Below, piece after piece: positions 1 to 6,678 of a DNA stretch of 6,846 nucleotides. The position numbers and the translations under genes were made by a program. Every line of letters starts with the position of its first letter. Position 1 is the stretch's first letter. This stretch comes from Roseburia sp. CAG:309 (GTDB taxonomy: Bacteria > Bacillota > Clostridia > Lachnospirales > Lachnospiraceae): assembly GCA_000434115.1 (NCBI GenBank), contig FR894014.1, forward strand, positions 24,303 through 31,148, in the 5' to 3' direction. The notes under the pieces are model-generated. The model did not search any database. It saw nothing but the letters and a program-made list of their open reading frames with translations, and was not told where the DNA came from.

Positions 1-759
1 GGGAACGGCATCGTGGGGAAGAGCGTTCGGCCGATTTTAACGCTGGTGCTTTTGGCGATGATCCTTCTCGTATTTGTCATCTGGAATTATGCAGATCGGC
101 TGAATCGTGCGTTCCGCCAGTTGCAGCGATTCCTTGGAAATGTGGAAGAGGGAGACTTTACGGTGGAACTCAGTGAATCTCTGACAAAGCGAAGGGATGA
201 GATCGGTCAGATGGCAGGGACGGCGGTTCGTATGCAGCGGTCGCTGCGGGATCTGGTACAAAGGGATTCTCTGACCGGGCTGTATAATCGTCATTATGGC
301 GAGATATGGATGAAACAGGTAAAAGACGAGGCGAAAAATACCGGAGAGCCGTTTTCCATTGCAATCGCAGATATTGATTTCTTCAAAAAGTTTAATGACC
401 GCTATGGACACGACTGTGGCGACATGGTGTTACGCAAGGTGTCCGATCTGTTGCAGACGCAGGTCGGAAGGCAGGGATATGTGTCGCGCTGGGGCGGTGA
501 GGAATTTTTGATCATATTCAAATCTTTTACACTGGAAGAATCTGTAAATTTCGTAAAGCAGCTTATGGAGAAGTTACACCGCACGGAACTGCGTTATCAT
601 AATGACTGTTTTCATGTTACGCTGACGATCGGAGTGGCGGCAGGAGATTGTGAAAGGAGCATTGAATCCATGGTGAAAGGTGCGGACTGCGCGCTTTATG
701 AGGGAAAAAGGAACGGAAGAGACCAAGTGGTTTGTGAGAAGCAAAAGCAATCTGTATAA
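1..759 (+). CDS. HAMP-GGDEF diguanylate cyclase, 5'-truncated by the window edge
   Basis: The reading frame is open from base 1, so the true start lies outside the window. The GTG at 13 has no visible ribosome binding site and would leave only a transmembrane stub. In the 252 visible residues there is one hydrophobic segment (about 12-28), then a HAMP linker (about 29-85, ending near the RRDEIGQM motif), then a GGDEF domain (about 89-247). The GGDEF domain has the DSLTGLYNR opening, the metal-binding DIDFFKKFND stretch (from residue 124) and an intact GGEEF active-site loop at 165-169. This predicts an inner-membrane enzyme that joins two GTP into cyclic di-GMP, with a sensor domain upstream. 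The RxxD inhibitory I-site expected five residues before GGEEF is absent (Gly at both anchor positions), so product inhibition at that site is unlikely. The next gene is a chemoreceptor. Family assignment is secure; the signal sensed is unknown. Confidence 0.93.
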   Translation, partial: GNGIVGKSVRPILTLVLLAMILLVFVIWNYADRLNRAFRQLQRFLGNVEEGDFTVELSESLTKRRDEIGQMAGTAVRMQRSLRDLVQRDSLTGLYNRHYGEIWMKQVKDEAKNTGEPFSIAIADIDFFKKFNDRYGHDCGDMVLRKVSDLLQTQVGRQGYVSRWGGEEFLIIFKSFTLEESVNFVKQLMEKLHRTELRYHNDCFHVTLTIGVAAGDCERSIESMVKGADCALYEGKRNGRDQVVCEKQKQSV

Positions 760-776
760 AAAAATAATAAAAAACC

Positions 777-814
777 TAAAAAATATTGAAAAAAAAGCGG
801 AAAAATGGTATCCT
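777..814 (+). promoter_or_regulatory. Candidate promoter(s) for the chemoreceptor gene
   Basis: A sigma-A-like pair is visible: TTGAAA at 786-791, a 17-nt spacer, and TATCCT at 809-814 with an extended -10 TG at 806-807. This would start transcription near 821. An alternative sigma-28 (flagellar/chemotaxis) reading overlaps it: TAAA at 777-780, 16 nt, then GCGGAAAA at 797-804, which matches 6 of 8 positions of the classical GCCGATAA. The surrounding A-rich sequence makes chance matches easy, so the choice between the two is inference. Confidence 0.45.
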
Positions 815-854
815 TGATTTAACAGTTTTATACAAGAAACTGTTTTGATTCAAG
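813..854 (+). promoter_or_regulatory. Inverted repeat / stem-loop in the chemoreceptor leader
   Basis: AACAGTTT at 821-828 and AAACTGTT at 837-844 are perfect inverted copies around an 8-nt loop. An outer CTTGA (813-817) pairs with TCAAG (850-854) across a small internal loop. The inner stem begins almost exactly where the sigma-A-like promoter would start transcription, so it could be a 5'-end mRNA stem-loop. It could equally be a protein-binding operator or a weak AT-rich terminator for the preceding gene. The Us after it are interrupted and the stem has few GC pairs, so a strong terminator is unlikely. Confidence 0.45.
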
Positions 855-872
855 ATTAAATTTATAATTTAC

Positions 873-878
873 GAGGGG
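873..878 (+). promoter_or_regulatory. Ribosome binding site that fixes the chemoreceptor start
   Basis: GAGGGG lies 9 nt before the ATG at 888. An in-frame TTG at 879 directly abuts this motif and could not be used with it, so the ATG at 888 is the start, giving a protein that begins MNTIRKR. Confidence 0.75.
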
Positions 879-887
879 TTGATTTTA

Positions 888-2966
888 ATGAACACAATAA
901 GAAAAAGGATTGTAGCAATTGCAGCGATATGTGCGTTGATTATGGGACTTAGTCTGGGTGGCTTAAGTTATTATTATTCGGGACATATGGCGACGGAGGA
1001 TTCGGAAACATTGATGCTTGCCAAGTCGGAGGAGACAAAGGCAAAATTGGACAGCATCTTATCGGGAATACAGCAATCGGTAGCGACATTGACAGAGATC
1101 GCTGTAAGTGAGCTGGATGATTTTGATTCATTTAAGACCAGTTCGAAATATGTAGAAAATTATACAAAAAAGATTGAAAATACGGTGCTGCATTTTGCAG
1201 AGAATACAGACGGAGCATTGACAGCGTATGCAAGATATAATCCGGATTTTACGCTGCCGACATCCGGGGTTTTTCTGACACGAAATTCTACAGATGATGG
1301 CTTTGAAAGTGTAGAGCCGACGGATTTTAGTACATATGACAAAAATGATTTGGAACATGTGGGATGGTATTATATTCCGGTAGAAAATAAAAAACCAACA
1401 TGGATGAATCCGTATCTTAATGAGAATATCAATGTTACAATGATTTCTTATGTAATACCGATTTATATTGATGATGTGTCGGTAGGAATTATTGGTATGG
1501 ATATCAGTTTGGATACAATTCAAAAGAAGGTTAAAGAAGCGACGATTTATGAGAATGGGTATTCTTGTCTTGTGGATTCCGAGGGTGGTTTTGTACAGCA
1601 CAAAGAATTTCAGCTGGGTGATAAACTGGAAGAGAAAGCAGCAGAAGTAGGCGCGATTGTCGCGGATGCAGAGAAAGAGAATACCGTTCTTGGTTATCAT
1701 TATCGGGGCGAAGAGAAAAAGATGGCGTACCAGACCCTTCAAAATGGCATGAAGTATATATTGACGGCCCCGGTGGCAGATATTGAGGCGAATTCAAAAG
1801 CTCTTCTTAAAACAATGATATTGTATCTGATAGCGGCGTTTATTCTGACAAGTATTTGCAGCTGGTTCATAAGTGGAACGATAGCAAAACCGATGAAGCA
1901 GATTACGTCGGTTATTGCTAAAATTGCACAATTAAATCTCCAAAAGGACGAGCGCGTTGCACTGTTGTCCAAGCGGAAAGATGAAATTGGTGTTATGGCT
2001 CAGGAAGTGGCTGTTATGAGTGGAGAACTCGGAAATATGGCCGGAAAGATTGAAAATTCATGTACTGTTGTAAATGATGGCATTGGCATCTTGGAGAAGA
2101 CGATGGAAGAAACCAATGAACTTTGTCAGGATAATTCGGCTACGATGGAACAGATGTCTGCCGGAATGCAGGAATCAGCCTCTACCATGGAAGTAATCTT
2201 GAAAAATGTGGATAATGTAAATGGAAATGTGCAGGATATCAATCAGGCATCCGTTCAAGGAAATGAAATATCCAAAGAGGTTAAAGAACGCGCAAAAAAT
2301 TTGAAAGAGCATACCAGAGAAGCAAACGAACGTACTATGGAAATTTATGCGGATTTGAAAGAAAAATCGGATTCGGCCCTGCAGCAGGCGGCGGCAGTTT
2401 CCAAAATCAATGAGCTGGTGCAGACAATTAGTGAGTTTTCAGAGCAGACCAATCTTTTGGCACTGAATGCCTCCATTGAGGCGGCGAGAGCCGGAGAAGC
2501 AGGAAAAGGATTTGCAGTAGTGGCATCTGAGATTGGAAGTCTTGCCGGACAGACGCAGGTTTCGGCAGATGATATTAAGAAAATGGTAGAGGAAGTGCAA
2601 GAGGCGACAAAGAACATGCAGGCTTGTATCGGAACATCTACAGGATTTTTGGAAAATACGGTAATGAAGGATTACAAAGATTTCGGCAAATTGGGAGAAA
2701 TGTACAGCGAAGATGCGACCACTTTCGAGAATTTTATGGTAGATATTCACGCCCGTATGGAGACACTGCAAAAAGCGATGGATGAGATAGTCCAATCTCT
2801 GGAAGTGATCGGTCAGGCAATAAGTGAATCGGCGGCCGGAGTTTCGGATGTGGCTGATAAAACGAATGTACTTGCCGGGGCAACGGTTCGTGCCAGCGAT
2901 ATGGTTTCGGAAAGTCGGGCAAATGTTTCGACCATGCAGCAATTGATTAAAAAATTTATGTTATAA
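888..2966 (+). CDS. Methyl-accepting chemotaxis protein with a dCache-type sensor
   Basis: A 692-residue transmembrane chemoreceptor that passes a ligand signal to the CheA/CheW array to bias flagellar rotation. The order is: basic N-terminus and membrane segment 1 (about 7-29); an extracytoplasmic sensor (about 30-305) with Cache features (GWYYIP near 159-164 and GMDISL around 203-208); membrane segment 2 (about 309-329); a HAMP domain (about 330-380, with KRKDEIGVM); and a long coiled-coil hairpin to the end. The hairpin tip is near-canonical, with EQTNLLALN at 519-527, then SIEAARAGE and GKGFAVVASEI. About 155 residues lie on each side of the tip, close to 22 heptads per arm, which fits the 44-heptad class. 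There is no CheR-tethering pentapeptide; the protein ends KKFML. In the Cache pocket the Arg of the amino-acid-binding RxWY motif is replaced by Val158, so a simple amino-acid ligand is not supported. No other che or flagellar genes are in view. Confidence 0.95.
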   Translation: MNTIRKRIVAIAAICALIMGLSLGGLSYYYSGHMATEDSETLMLAKSEETKAKLDSILSGIQQSVATLTEIAVSELDDFDSFKTSSKYVENYTKKIENTVLHFAENTDGALTAYARYNPDFTLPTSGVFLTRNSTDDGFESVEPTDFSTYDKNDLEHVGWYYIPVENKKPTWMNPYLNENINVTMISYVIPIYIDDVSVGIIGMDISLDTIQKKVKEATIYENGYSCLVDSEGGFVQHKEFQLGDKLEEKAAEVGAIVADAEKENTVLGYHYRGEEKKMAYQTLQNGMKYILTAPVADIEANSKALLKTMILYLIAAFILTSICSWFISGTIAKPMKQITSVIAKIAQLNLQKDERVALLSKRKDEIGVMAQEVAVMSGELGNMAGKIENSCTVVNDGIGILEKTMEETNELCQDNSATMEQMSAGMQESASTMEVILKNVDNVNGNVQDINQASVQGNEISKEVKERAKNLKEHTREANERTMEIYADLKEKSDSALQQAAAVSKINELVQTISEFSEQTNLLALNASIEAARAGEAGKGFAVVASEIGSLAGQTQVSADDIKKMVEEVQEATKNMQACIGTSTGFLENTVMKDYKDFGKLGEMYSEDATTFENFMVDIHARMETLQKAMDEIVQSLEVIGQAISESAAGVSDVADKTNVLAGATVRASDMVSESRANVSTMQQLIKKFML

Positions 2967-2980
2967 ACAATGAAAAGGTT

Positions 2981-3010
2981 TTGAAGAAAAATAGTATACG
3001 ACGTTAATAA
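2981..3010 (+). promoter_or_regulatory. Weak candidate promoter for the pfk-dnaX-ybaB-recR set
   Basis: TTGAAG at 2981-2986 matches a -35 box in four to five positions. The possible -10 sequences 16-18 nt downstream (GTTAAT, TTAATA, TAATAA within 3003-3010) are poor. The 78-nt gap between the chemoreceptor stop and the kinase start is the only non-coding stretch ahead of the four-gene set. No terminator hairpin is visible in it, so read-through from upstream is also possible. Confidence 0.28.
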
Positions 3011-3026
3011 AAATCATGTGTATCAA

Positions 3027-3034
3027 AGAGAGGA
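3027..3034 (+). promoter_or_regulatory. Ribosome binding site of the phosphofructokinase gene
   Basis: AGAGAGGA ends 10 nt before the ATG at 3045 and 7 nt before an adjacent in-frame GTG at 3042. Either codon could be used, changing the product by one residue. The GTG at 3018 lies upstream of this site and is excluded by it. Confidence 0.6.
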
Positions 3035-3044
3035 TGATTTAGTG

Positions 3045-4118
3045 ATGAAACGAGCAGCCTTTTTGACAAGCGGCGGCGACTGCCAAGCACTGAATGCGAC
3101 AATGCGTGGCGTGGCAAAAGCACTTTATGCTGCGGACAAGGACATTGAGATATATGGAATTTTAGAAGGGTATAAAGGATTGATTTACGGAAATTACCGC
3201 AAAATGGAACCATCTGATTTTTCCGGAATCCTGACGCTGGGCGGAACAATCCTCGGATCTTCCAGACAGCCATTTAAGCATATGCGGAAACCCGATGCCA
3301 ATGGATTGGACAAGGTTGAGGCAATGAAGAAAACGTATCGAGACCTCAAATTGGACTGTCTCGTAATCCTAGGGGGAAATGGAACGCAGAAAACGGCAAA
3401 TCTTCTCAGTGAAGAAGGGCTGAATGTCATAGGACTTCCGAAGACGATCGACAATGATATTTACGGAACAGATATGACATTTGGATTCCAGAGTGCCGTA
3501 GATATTGCGACAGAATGTATTGACTGCATTCATACGACGGCATACTCTCACGGGCGTGTATTTATCGTTGAAGTAATGGGACATAAAGTTGGATGGCTTA
3601 CACTTCATGCCGGAATTGCCGGTGGGGCAGATGTCATTCTTCTTCCGGAGATTCCGTACGATATTGATTCCGTCATTGCCGCGATCGAGAAACGGACAAA
3701 CGAGGGAAAACGCTTCTCCATCCTTGCGGTAGCGGAAGGTGCTATTTCCAAAGAAGATGCAGCACTTACAAAAAAAGAATACAAACAGAAATTAAAAAAT
3801 AATCCTTATCCGAGTGTTTCTTATAAGATCGGAGCCGAGATTGAAGAGCGCACCGGTCAGGAAATCCGTATTACGGTTCCGGGACACACGCAGCGCGGCG
3901 GAAGTCCATGTGCGTATGACCGCGTGATCTCTACCCGTCTGGGAGCAGCCGCTGCGTCTCTCATGCTGGAGGAAAAATTTGGTTATATGGTCGGATTTCA
4001 TGGGGATGAGATCGTGCCGGTTCCACTTTCCGAAGTGGCAGGCAAATTAAAAATGGTAGACCCAAATTCTTCCATTATCAAAGAAGCCAAAAGTCTTGGC
4101 ATCTGCTTTGGTGATTAA
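3045..4118 (+). CDS. 6-phosphofructokinase, mixed-substrate (PFK group III-like) type
   Basis: Converts fructose 6-phosphate to fructose 1,6-bisphosphate in glycolysis; cytoplasmic; 357 residues, near the usual size. Visible motifs are TSGGDCQALN (8-17), GGTILGSSR (66-74), the phosphoryl-donor loop GGNGT (110-114), PKTIDND (132-138, with catalytic Asp136 matching Asp127 of E. coli PfkA), EVMGH (176-180), AEGA (230-233) and GHTQRGGSP (280-288). The donor-site signature is mixed. Gly113 (E. coli 104) is the ATP-type residue, while Lys133 (E. coli 124) is usual in pyrophosphate enzymes but also occurs in some ATP enzymes. Asn112 replaces the Asp at E. coli position 103, and His180 replaces the Arg of MGR. 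ATP is therefore the better guess, not a certainty. ATG 3045 is preferred over GTG 3018 and GTG 3042 because family members begin close to MKR-AFLTSGG and an AGAGAGGA site lies upstream. It sits 20 nt before dnaX. Confidence 0.93.
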   Translation: MKRAAFLTSGGDCQALNATMRGVAKALYAADKDIEIYGILEGYKGLIYGNYRKMEPSDFSGILTLGGTILGSSRQPFKHMRKPDANGLDKVEAMKKTYRDLKLDCLVILGGNGTQKTANLLSEEGLNVIGLPKTIDNDIYGTDMTFGFQSAVDIATECIDCIHTTAYSHGRVFIVEVMGHKVGWLTLHAGIAGGADVILLPEIPYDIDSVIAAIEKRTNEGKRFSILAVAEGAISKEDAALTKKEYKQKLKNNPYPSVSYKIGAEIEERTGQEIRITVPGHTQRGGSPCAYDRVISTRLGAAAASLMLEEKFGYMVGFHGDEIVPVPLSEVAGKLKMVDPNSSIIKEAKSLGICFGD

Positions 4119-4138
4119 GGAGAAGAACGGAGGAAACT

Positions 4139-5704
4139 ATGTCTTATCAGGCATTATATCGTAAATTCAGACCGGATAATTTTGAGGATGTCAAGGGACA
4201 GGATCACATTGTCACGACCTTGAAAAATCAGATCAAATCCAATCATATCGGTCATGCGTATCTTTTTTGTGGGACGCGGGGAACCGGTAAAACTACTGTG
4301 GCAAAAATCTTTGCCAAAGCGGTAAATTGTGAAAATCCGGGAGAAAAAGGACCTTGCGGCGAGTGTGCCATGTGCCGCTCCATCGCAGAGGGATCTTCGA
4401 TGAATGTGATCGAGATGGATGCCGCATCCAATAATAAAGTGGACGACATTCGTCAGGTTATCGAAGAAGTGCAGTATTCTCCGGCAAATGGAAAATACAA
4501 AGTATATATTATCGACGAGGTGCATATGTTGACGACAAGTGCCTTTAATGCACTTTTGAAAACGTTGGAAGAGCCGCCGTCATATCTGATCTTTATCTTG
4601 GCGACGACAGAGGTGCATAAGATTCCGCTGACGATTCTTTCGCGCTGTCAGCGGTACGATTTTAAGCGGATTTCGGTACAGACGATTGCTGACCGTCTGA
4701 AAGAACTGTTGGATAAAGAGGGAATTGAGGCAGAAGAAAAGGCACTTTTGTACATTGCCAAACTGGCAGATGGCGCACTGCGAGATGGATTGAGTCTTCT
4801 GGAGCAGTGTATTTCCTTTTATTTTGGCGAGAAACTGACTTATGAAAAAGTATTGAAAGTGCTTGGAGCAGTCGATACGGAAGTCTATGCAGACTTTGTG
4901 AAAATTTTAGCAAATGACGATGTAGCAGGCATGATCTCTATGCTCGATGAAGTGATCGCTGCCGGAAAAGATCTGACCCGCTTTTGCGATGAACTGATCT
5001 GGTATCTTCGTAACCTGTTGATGGCGAAAACGACGGAGCATCCGGAAAAGATTGTGGATATGTCCGAGGAAAACTGCCAGACACTGATTGAAGTGAGCAA
5101 ACTGCTGGAAACGGAGATGATCTTCCGTTATATCCGTGTCCTTTCGGATGTGGAAAATCAGATGAAATATGCATCGCAAAAACGTGTTCTGTTTGAAATT
5201 GCACTGTTAAAACTTGGAAAACCGGAGATGGAAAAAGACTACGATTCGCTGGTAAACCGGGTACACAATCTTGAACACCAGTTGGAAAAAGGTGTGGTTA
5301 TGCAGACTTCGGAAACGGCAGCTGGAACGCTGAAAGAAGTGGAAAAACCGGTACCAAAACTGCGGGCAAGTGCGGTACCGCAGGAGGTAAAGCAGCTTGT
5401 CGGGAACTGGCAGCAGGTGCTGAATCAACTCGATCCGGTGTCCAAAGCCATGCTTGACATGGTGACACTTACCGTAAATGATAACGGGAATCTGGTCATT
5501 GCGTTTTCCAAGGAAACCGGCTATTCGTATTTTGCTTTGCAGGAGGAGAACCGGAAAGCAGTATCCGATGCGGCGGCAGAGGTACTTGACAAAACGGTGG
5601 CAATTGAGTATAAATATGTAGAAAGTCAGCGTGAATATGACGCATTGCCTGAACTTCGGGGAATGTTTGATGGAAATGATATTGTCATAGAAACAGTAGA
5701 ATAA
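4139..5704 (+). CDS. dnaX: DNA polymerase III subunit tau/gamma
   Basis: The clamp-loader ATPase that opens and loads the beta clamp and ties the loader to the replisome; 521 residues. The start has GGAGG five nt upstream and the usual MSYQALYRKFRP opening. The AAA+ core shows Walker A GTRGTGKT (45-52), a four-cysteine zinc module (Cys64, 73, 76, 79), Walker B VYIIDEVH (122-129), the sensor-1 region ATTEVHKIP, the SRC motif with arginine finger Arg169, and sensor-2 Arg215 in GALRDGLSLLEQ. A helical collar domain follows (about 240-360), then a short charged linker (361-412) and a compact C-terminal domain (about 413-495). The tail is shorter than in E. coli tau (643 residues) and somewhat shorter than the B. 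subtilis protein. I found no A AAA AAG-type slippery heptamer in frame, so a separate frameshifted gamma product is not supported. It precedes ybaB by 23 nt, as in other Firmicutes. Confidence 0.97.
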   Translation: MSYQALYRKFRPDNFEDVKGQDHIVTTLKNQIKSNHIGHAYLFCGTRGTGKTTVAKIFAKAVNCENPGEKGPCGECAMCRSIAEGSSMNVIEMDAASNNKVDDIRQVIEEVQYSPANGKYKVYIIDEVHMLTTSAFNALLKTLEEPPSYLIFILATTEVHKIPLTILSRCQRYDFKRISVQTIADRLKELLDKEGIEAEEKALLYIAKLADGALRDGLSLLEQCISFYFGEKLTYEKVLKVLGAVDTEVYADFVKILANDDVAGMISMLDEVIAAGKDLTRFCDELIWYLRNLLMAKTTEHPEKIVDMSEENCQTLIEVSKLLETEMIFRYIRVLSDVENQMKYASQKRVLFEIALLKLGKPEMEKDYDSLVNRVHNLEHQLEKGVVMQTSETAAGTLKEVEKPVPKLRASAVPQEVKQLVGNWQQVLNQLDPVSKAMLDMVTLTVNDNGNLVIAFSKETGYSYFALQEENRKAVSDAAAEVLDKTVAIEYKYVESQREYDALPELRGMFDGNDIVIETVE

Positions 5705-5727
5705 AATGAAAAGAGAGGTATATAACA

Positions 5728-6078
5728 ATGGCTAGACGTGGAGGATTTCAGGGAGGAATGCCTGGAAATATGAACAATCTGATGAAGCAGGCGCAGAAAA
5801 TGCAGCGTCAGATGGAAGAGCAGCAGAAGGAAATGGAAGAAAAAGAATTTGAAGCGACAGCAGGCGGCGGAGCCGTTACGGTAAAAGTTTCCGGAAAAAA
5901 AGAAGTGTTGTCCGTCAAATTGTCAGAAGAAGTAGTGGATCCGGATGACATCGAGATGTTAGAGGATCTGATCGTGGCAGCGACCAACGAGGCATTGCGT
6001 ATGATGGAAGCCGATAGTGCCAAAGCGATGGAAGCATTGACCGGTGGATTAAATCTTGGCGGAGGATTTCCATTTTAA
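5728..6078 (+). CDS. YbaB/EbfC family nucleoid-associated DNA-binding protein
   Basis: A 116-residue protein of the YbaB/EbfC family: small dimers that bind DNA and are encoded between dnaX and recR in many bacteria. The sequence has a Gly/Met-rich start, a long charged helix (about 15-42: MNNLMKQAQKMQRQMEEQQ and onward), a central beta region with TAGGGAVTVKVSGKKEVLSVKLS, a conserved VDPDDIEMLEDLIVAATNEAL segment, and a Gly-rich tail ending GGGFPF. The AGAGAGG at 5712-5718 is 9 nt before the ATG. Its stop TAA shares its last A with the recR start. In B. subtilis the equivalent gene is yaaK. The cellular role is generally inferred (nucleoid organisation, a possible link to RecR-mediated repair); nothing here adds to that. 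Confidence 0.96.
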   Translation: MARRGGFQGGMPGNMNNLMKQAQKMQRQMEEQQKEMEEKEFEATAGGGAVTVKVSGKKEVLSVKLSEEVVDPDDIEMLEDLIVAATNEALRMMEADSAKAMEALTGGLNLGGGFPF

Positions 6079-6677
6079 TGAATACGTATTCGGATTCCAT
6101 CAACCATCTGATCGAGGAACTGGCGGCGCTGCCGAGTATCGGCGCAAAGTCGGCGCAGAGACTTGCATTTCATATCCTCAATATGCCGCAGGAACGCGTG
6201 GAAAATCTGGCGGGAGCGATTACCGCAGCGAAGAAAAATGTACGTTACTGCAAAAAATGTTTTACTTTGACGGATCAGGAAATCTGCCCGATCTGTTCGG
6301 ATCCGAAGCGTGATCAAAAGACGATCATGGTTGTGGAAGATACGAGAGATCTGGCGGCTTACGAAAAAACCGGGCAGTATAGAGGACTATACCATGTACT
6401 GCAAGGCGCGATCAATCCGAGTCTTGGCATCACGCCGGCAGATATCCGCCTGAAGGAACTGATGCAGCGGCTTCAGACCGAAGAGGTTGAGGAAGTGATT
6501 ATTGCGACCAATTCTTCTCTGGAAGGGGAAGCAACCGCGATGTATATCAGCAAACTGTTAAAGCCGGTTGGCATTAAAGTGACGCGTATTGCAAGCGGTG
6601 TACCCGTCGGCGGAGACCTTGAGTATATTGATGAAGTTACGTTATTTCGCGCGTTGCAGGGAAGAACGGAATTGTGA
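6078..6677 (+). CDS. recR: Recombination mediator protein RecR
   Basis: Works with RecO (and RecF) to load RecA onto SSB-coated single-stranded DNA during gap repair; 199 residues, the normal length (about 198-201). It has an N-terminal helix-hairpin-helix (LPSIGAKSAQRLAFHIL, 18-34), a C4 zinc finger (Cys58, Cys61, Cys70, Cys73), a Toprim domain beginning at IMVVEDTRD with Glu87, and the conserved C-terminal block SGVPVGGDLEYIDEVTL (173-189). The family's TNPT-EGEATA motif reads TNSSLEGEATA here. The ATG overlaps the ybaB stop as TAATG; the nearest GGAGG (6061-6065, inside ybaB) is 12 nt away, so translation is probably coupled to ybaB. The TGA stop at 6675-6677 is followed by a long in-frame open stretch, described as a finding. 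Confidence 0.97.
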   Translation: MNTYSDSINHLIEELAALPSIGAKSAQRLAFHILNMPQERVENLAGAITAAKKNVRYCKKCFTLTDQEICPICSDPKRDQKTIMVVEDTRDLAAYEKTGQYRGLYHVLQGAINPSLGITPADIRLKELMQRLQTEEVEEVIIATNSSLEGEATAMYISKLLKPVGIKVTRIASGVPVGGDLEYIDEVTLFRALQGRTEL

Positions 6678-6678
6678 T

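Noticed and set aside
863..868. Perfect TATAAT box upstream of the chemoreceptor
   Set aside because: No acceptable -35 lies 16-18 nt upstream, and a start 6-8 nt after it would fall on the ribosome binding site at 873-878, leaving no usable leader. AT-rich sequence makes the match unsurprising.
1128..1742. Long minus-strand open frame opposite the chemoreceptor sensor region
   Set aside because: It lies wholly inside a well-supported gene, its peptide is Ile/Cys/Phe-rich without a recognisable domain, and it looks like the shadow of the AT-rich sense codons.
2298..2735. Apparent ~25-residue insertions in both arms of the chemoreceptor hairpin (residues about 471-494 and 592-616)
   Set aside because: Each arm is about 155 residues from the tip, close to 22 heptads, matching the normal 44-heptad class. 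The 'insertions' appear only when compared with the shorter 36-heptad receptors.
2967..3044. Terminator between the chemoreceptor and phosphofructokinase genes
   Set aside because: Only very short pairings (such as AAAA/TTTT and GTATAC) are present, with no GC-rich stem followed by Ts.
5706..5735. Short ORF (ATG to TAG, 9 codons) spanning the ybaB ribosome binding site
   Set aside because: It has no ribosome binding site of its own, overlaps the GAGAGG motif and the ybaB start, and is easily a chance ORF.
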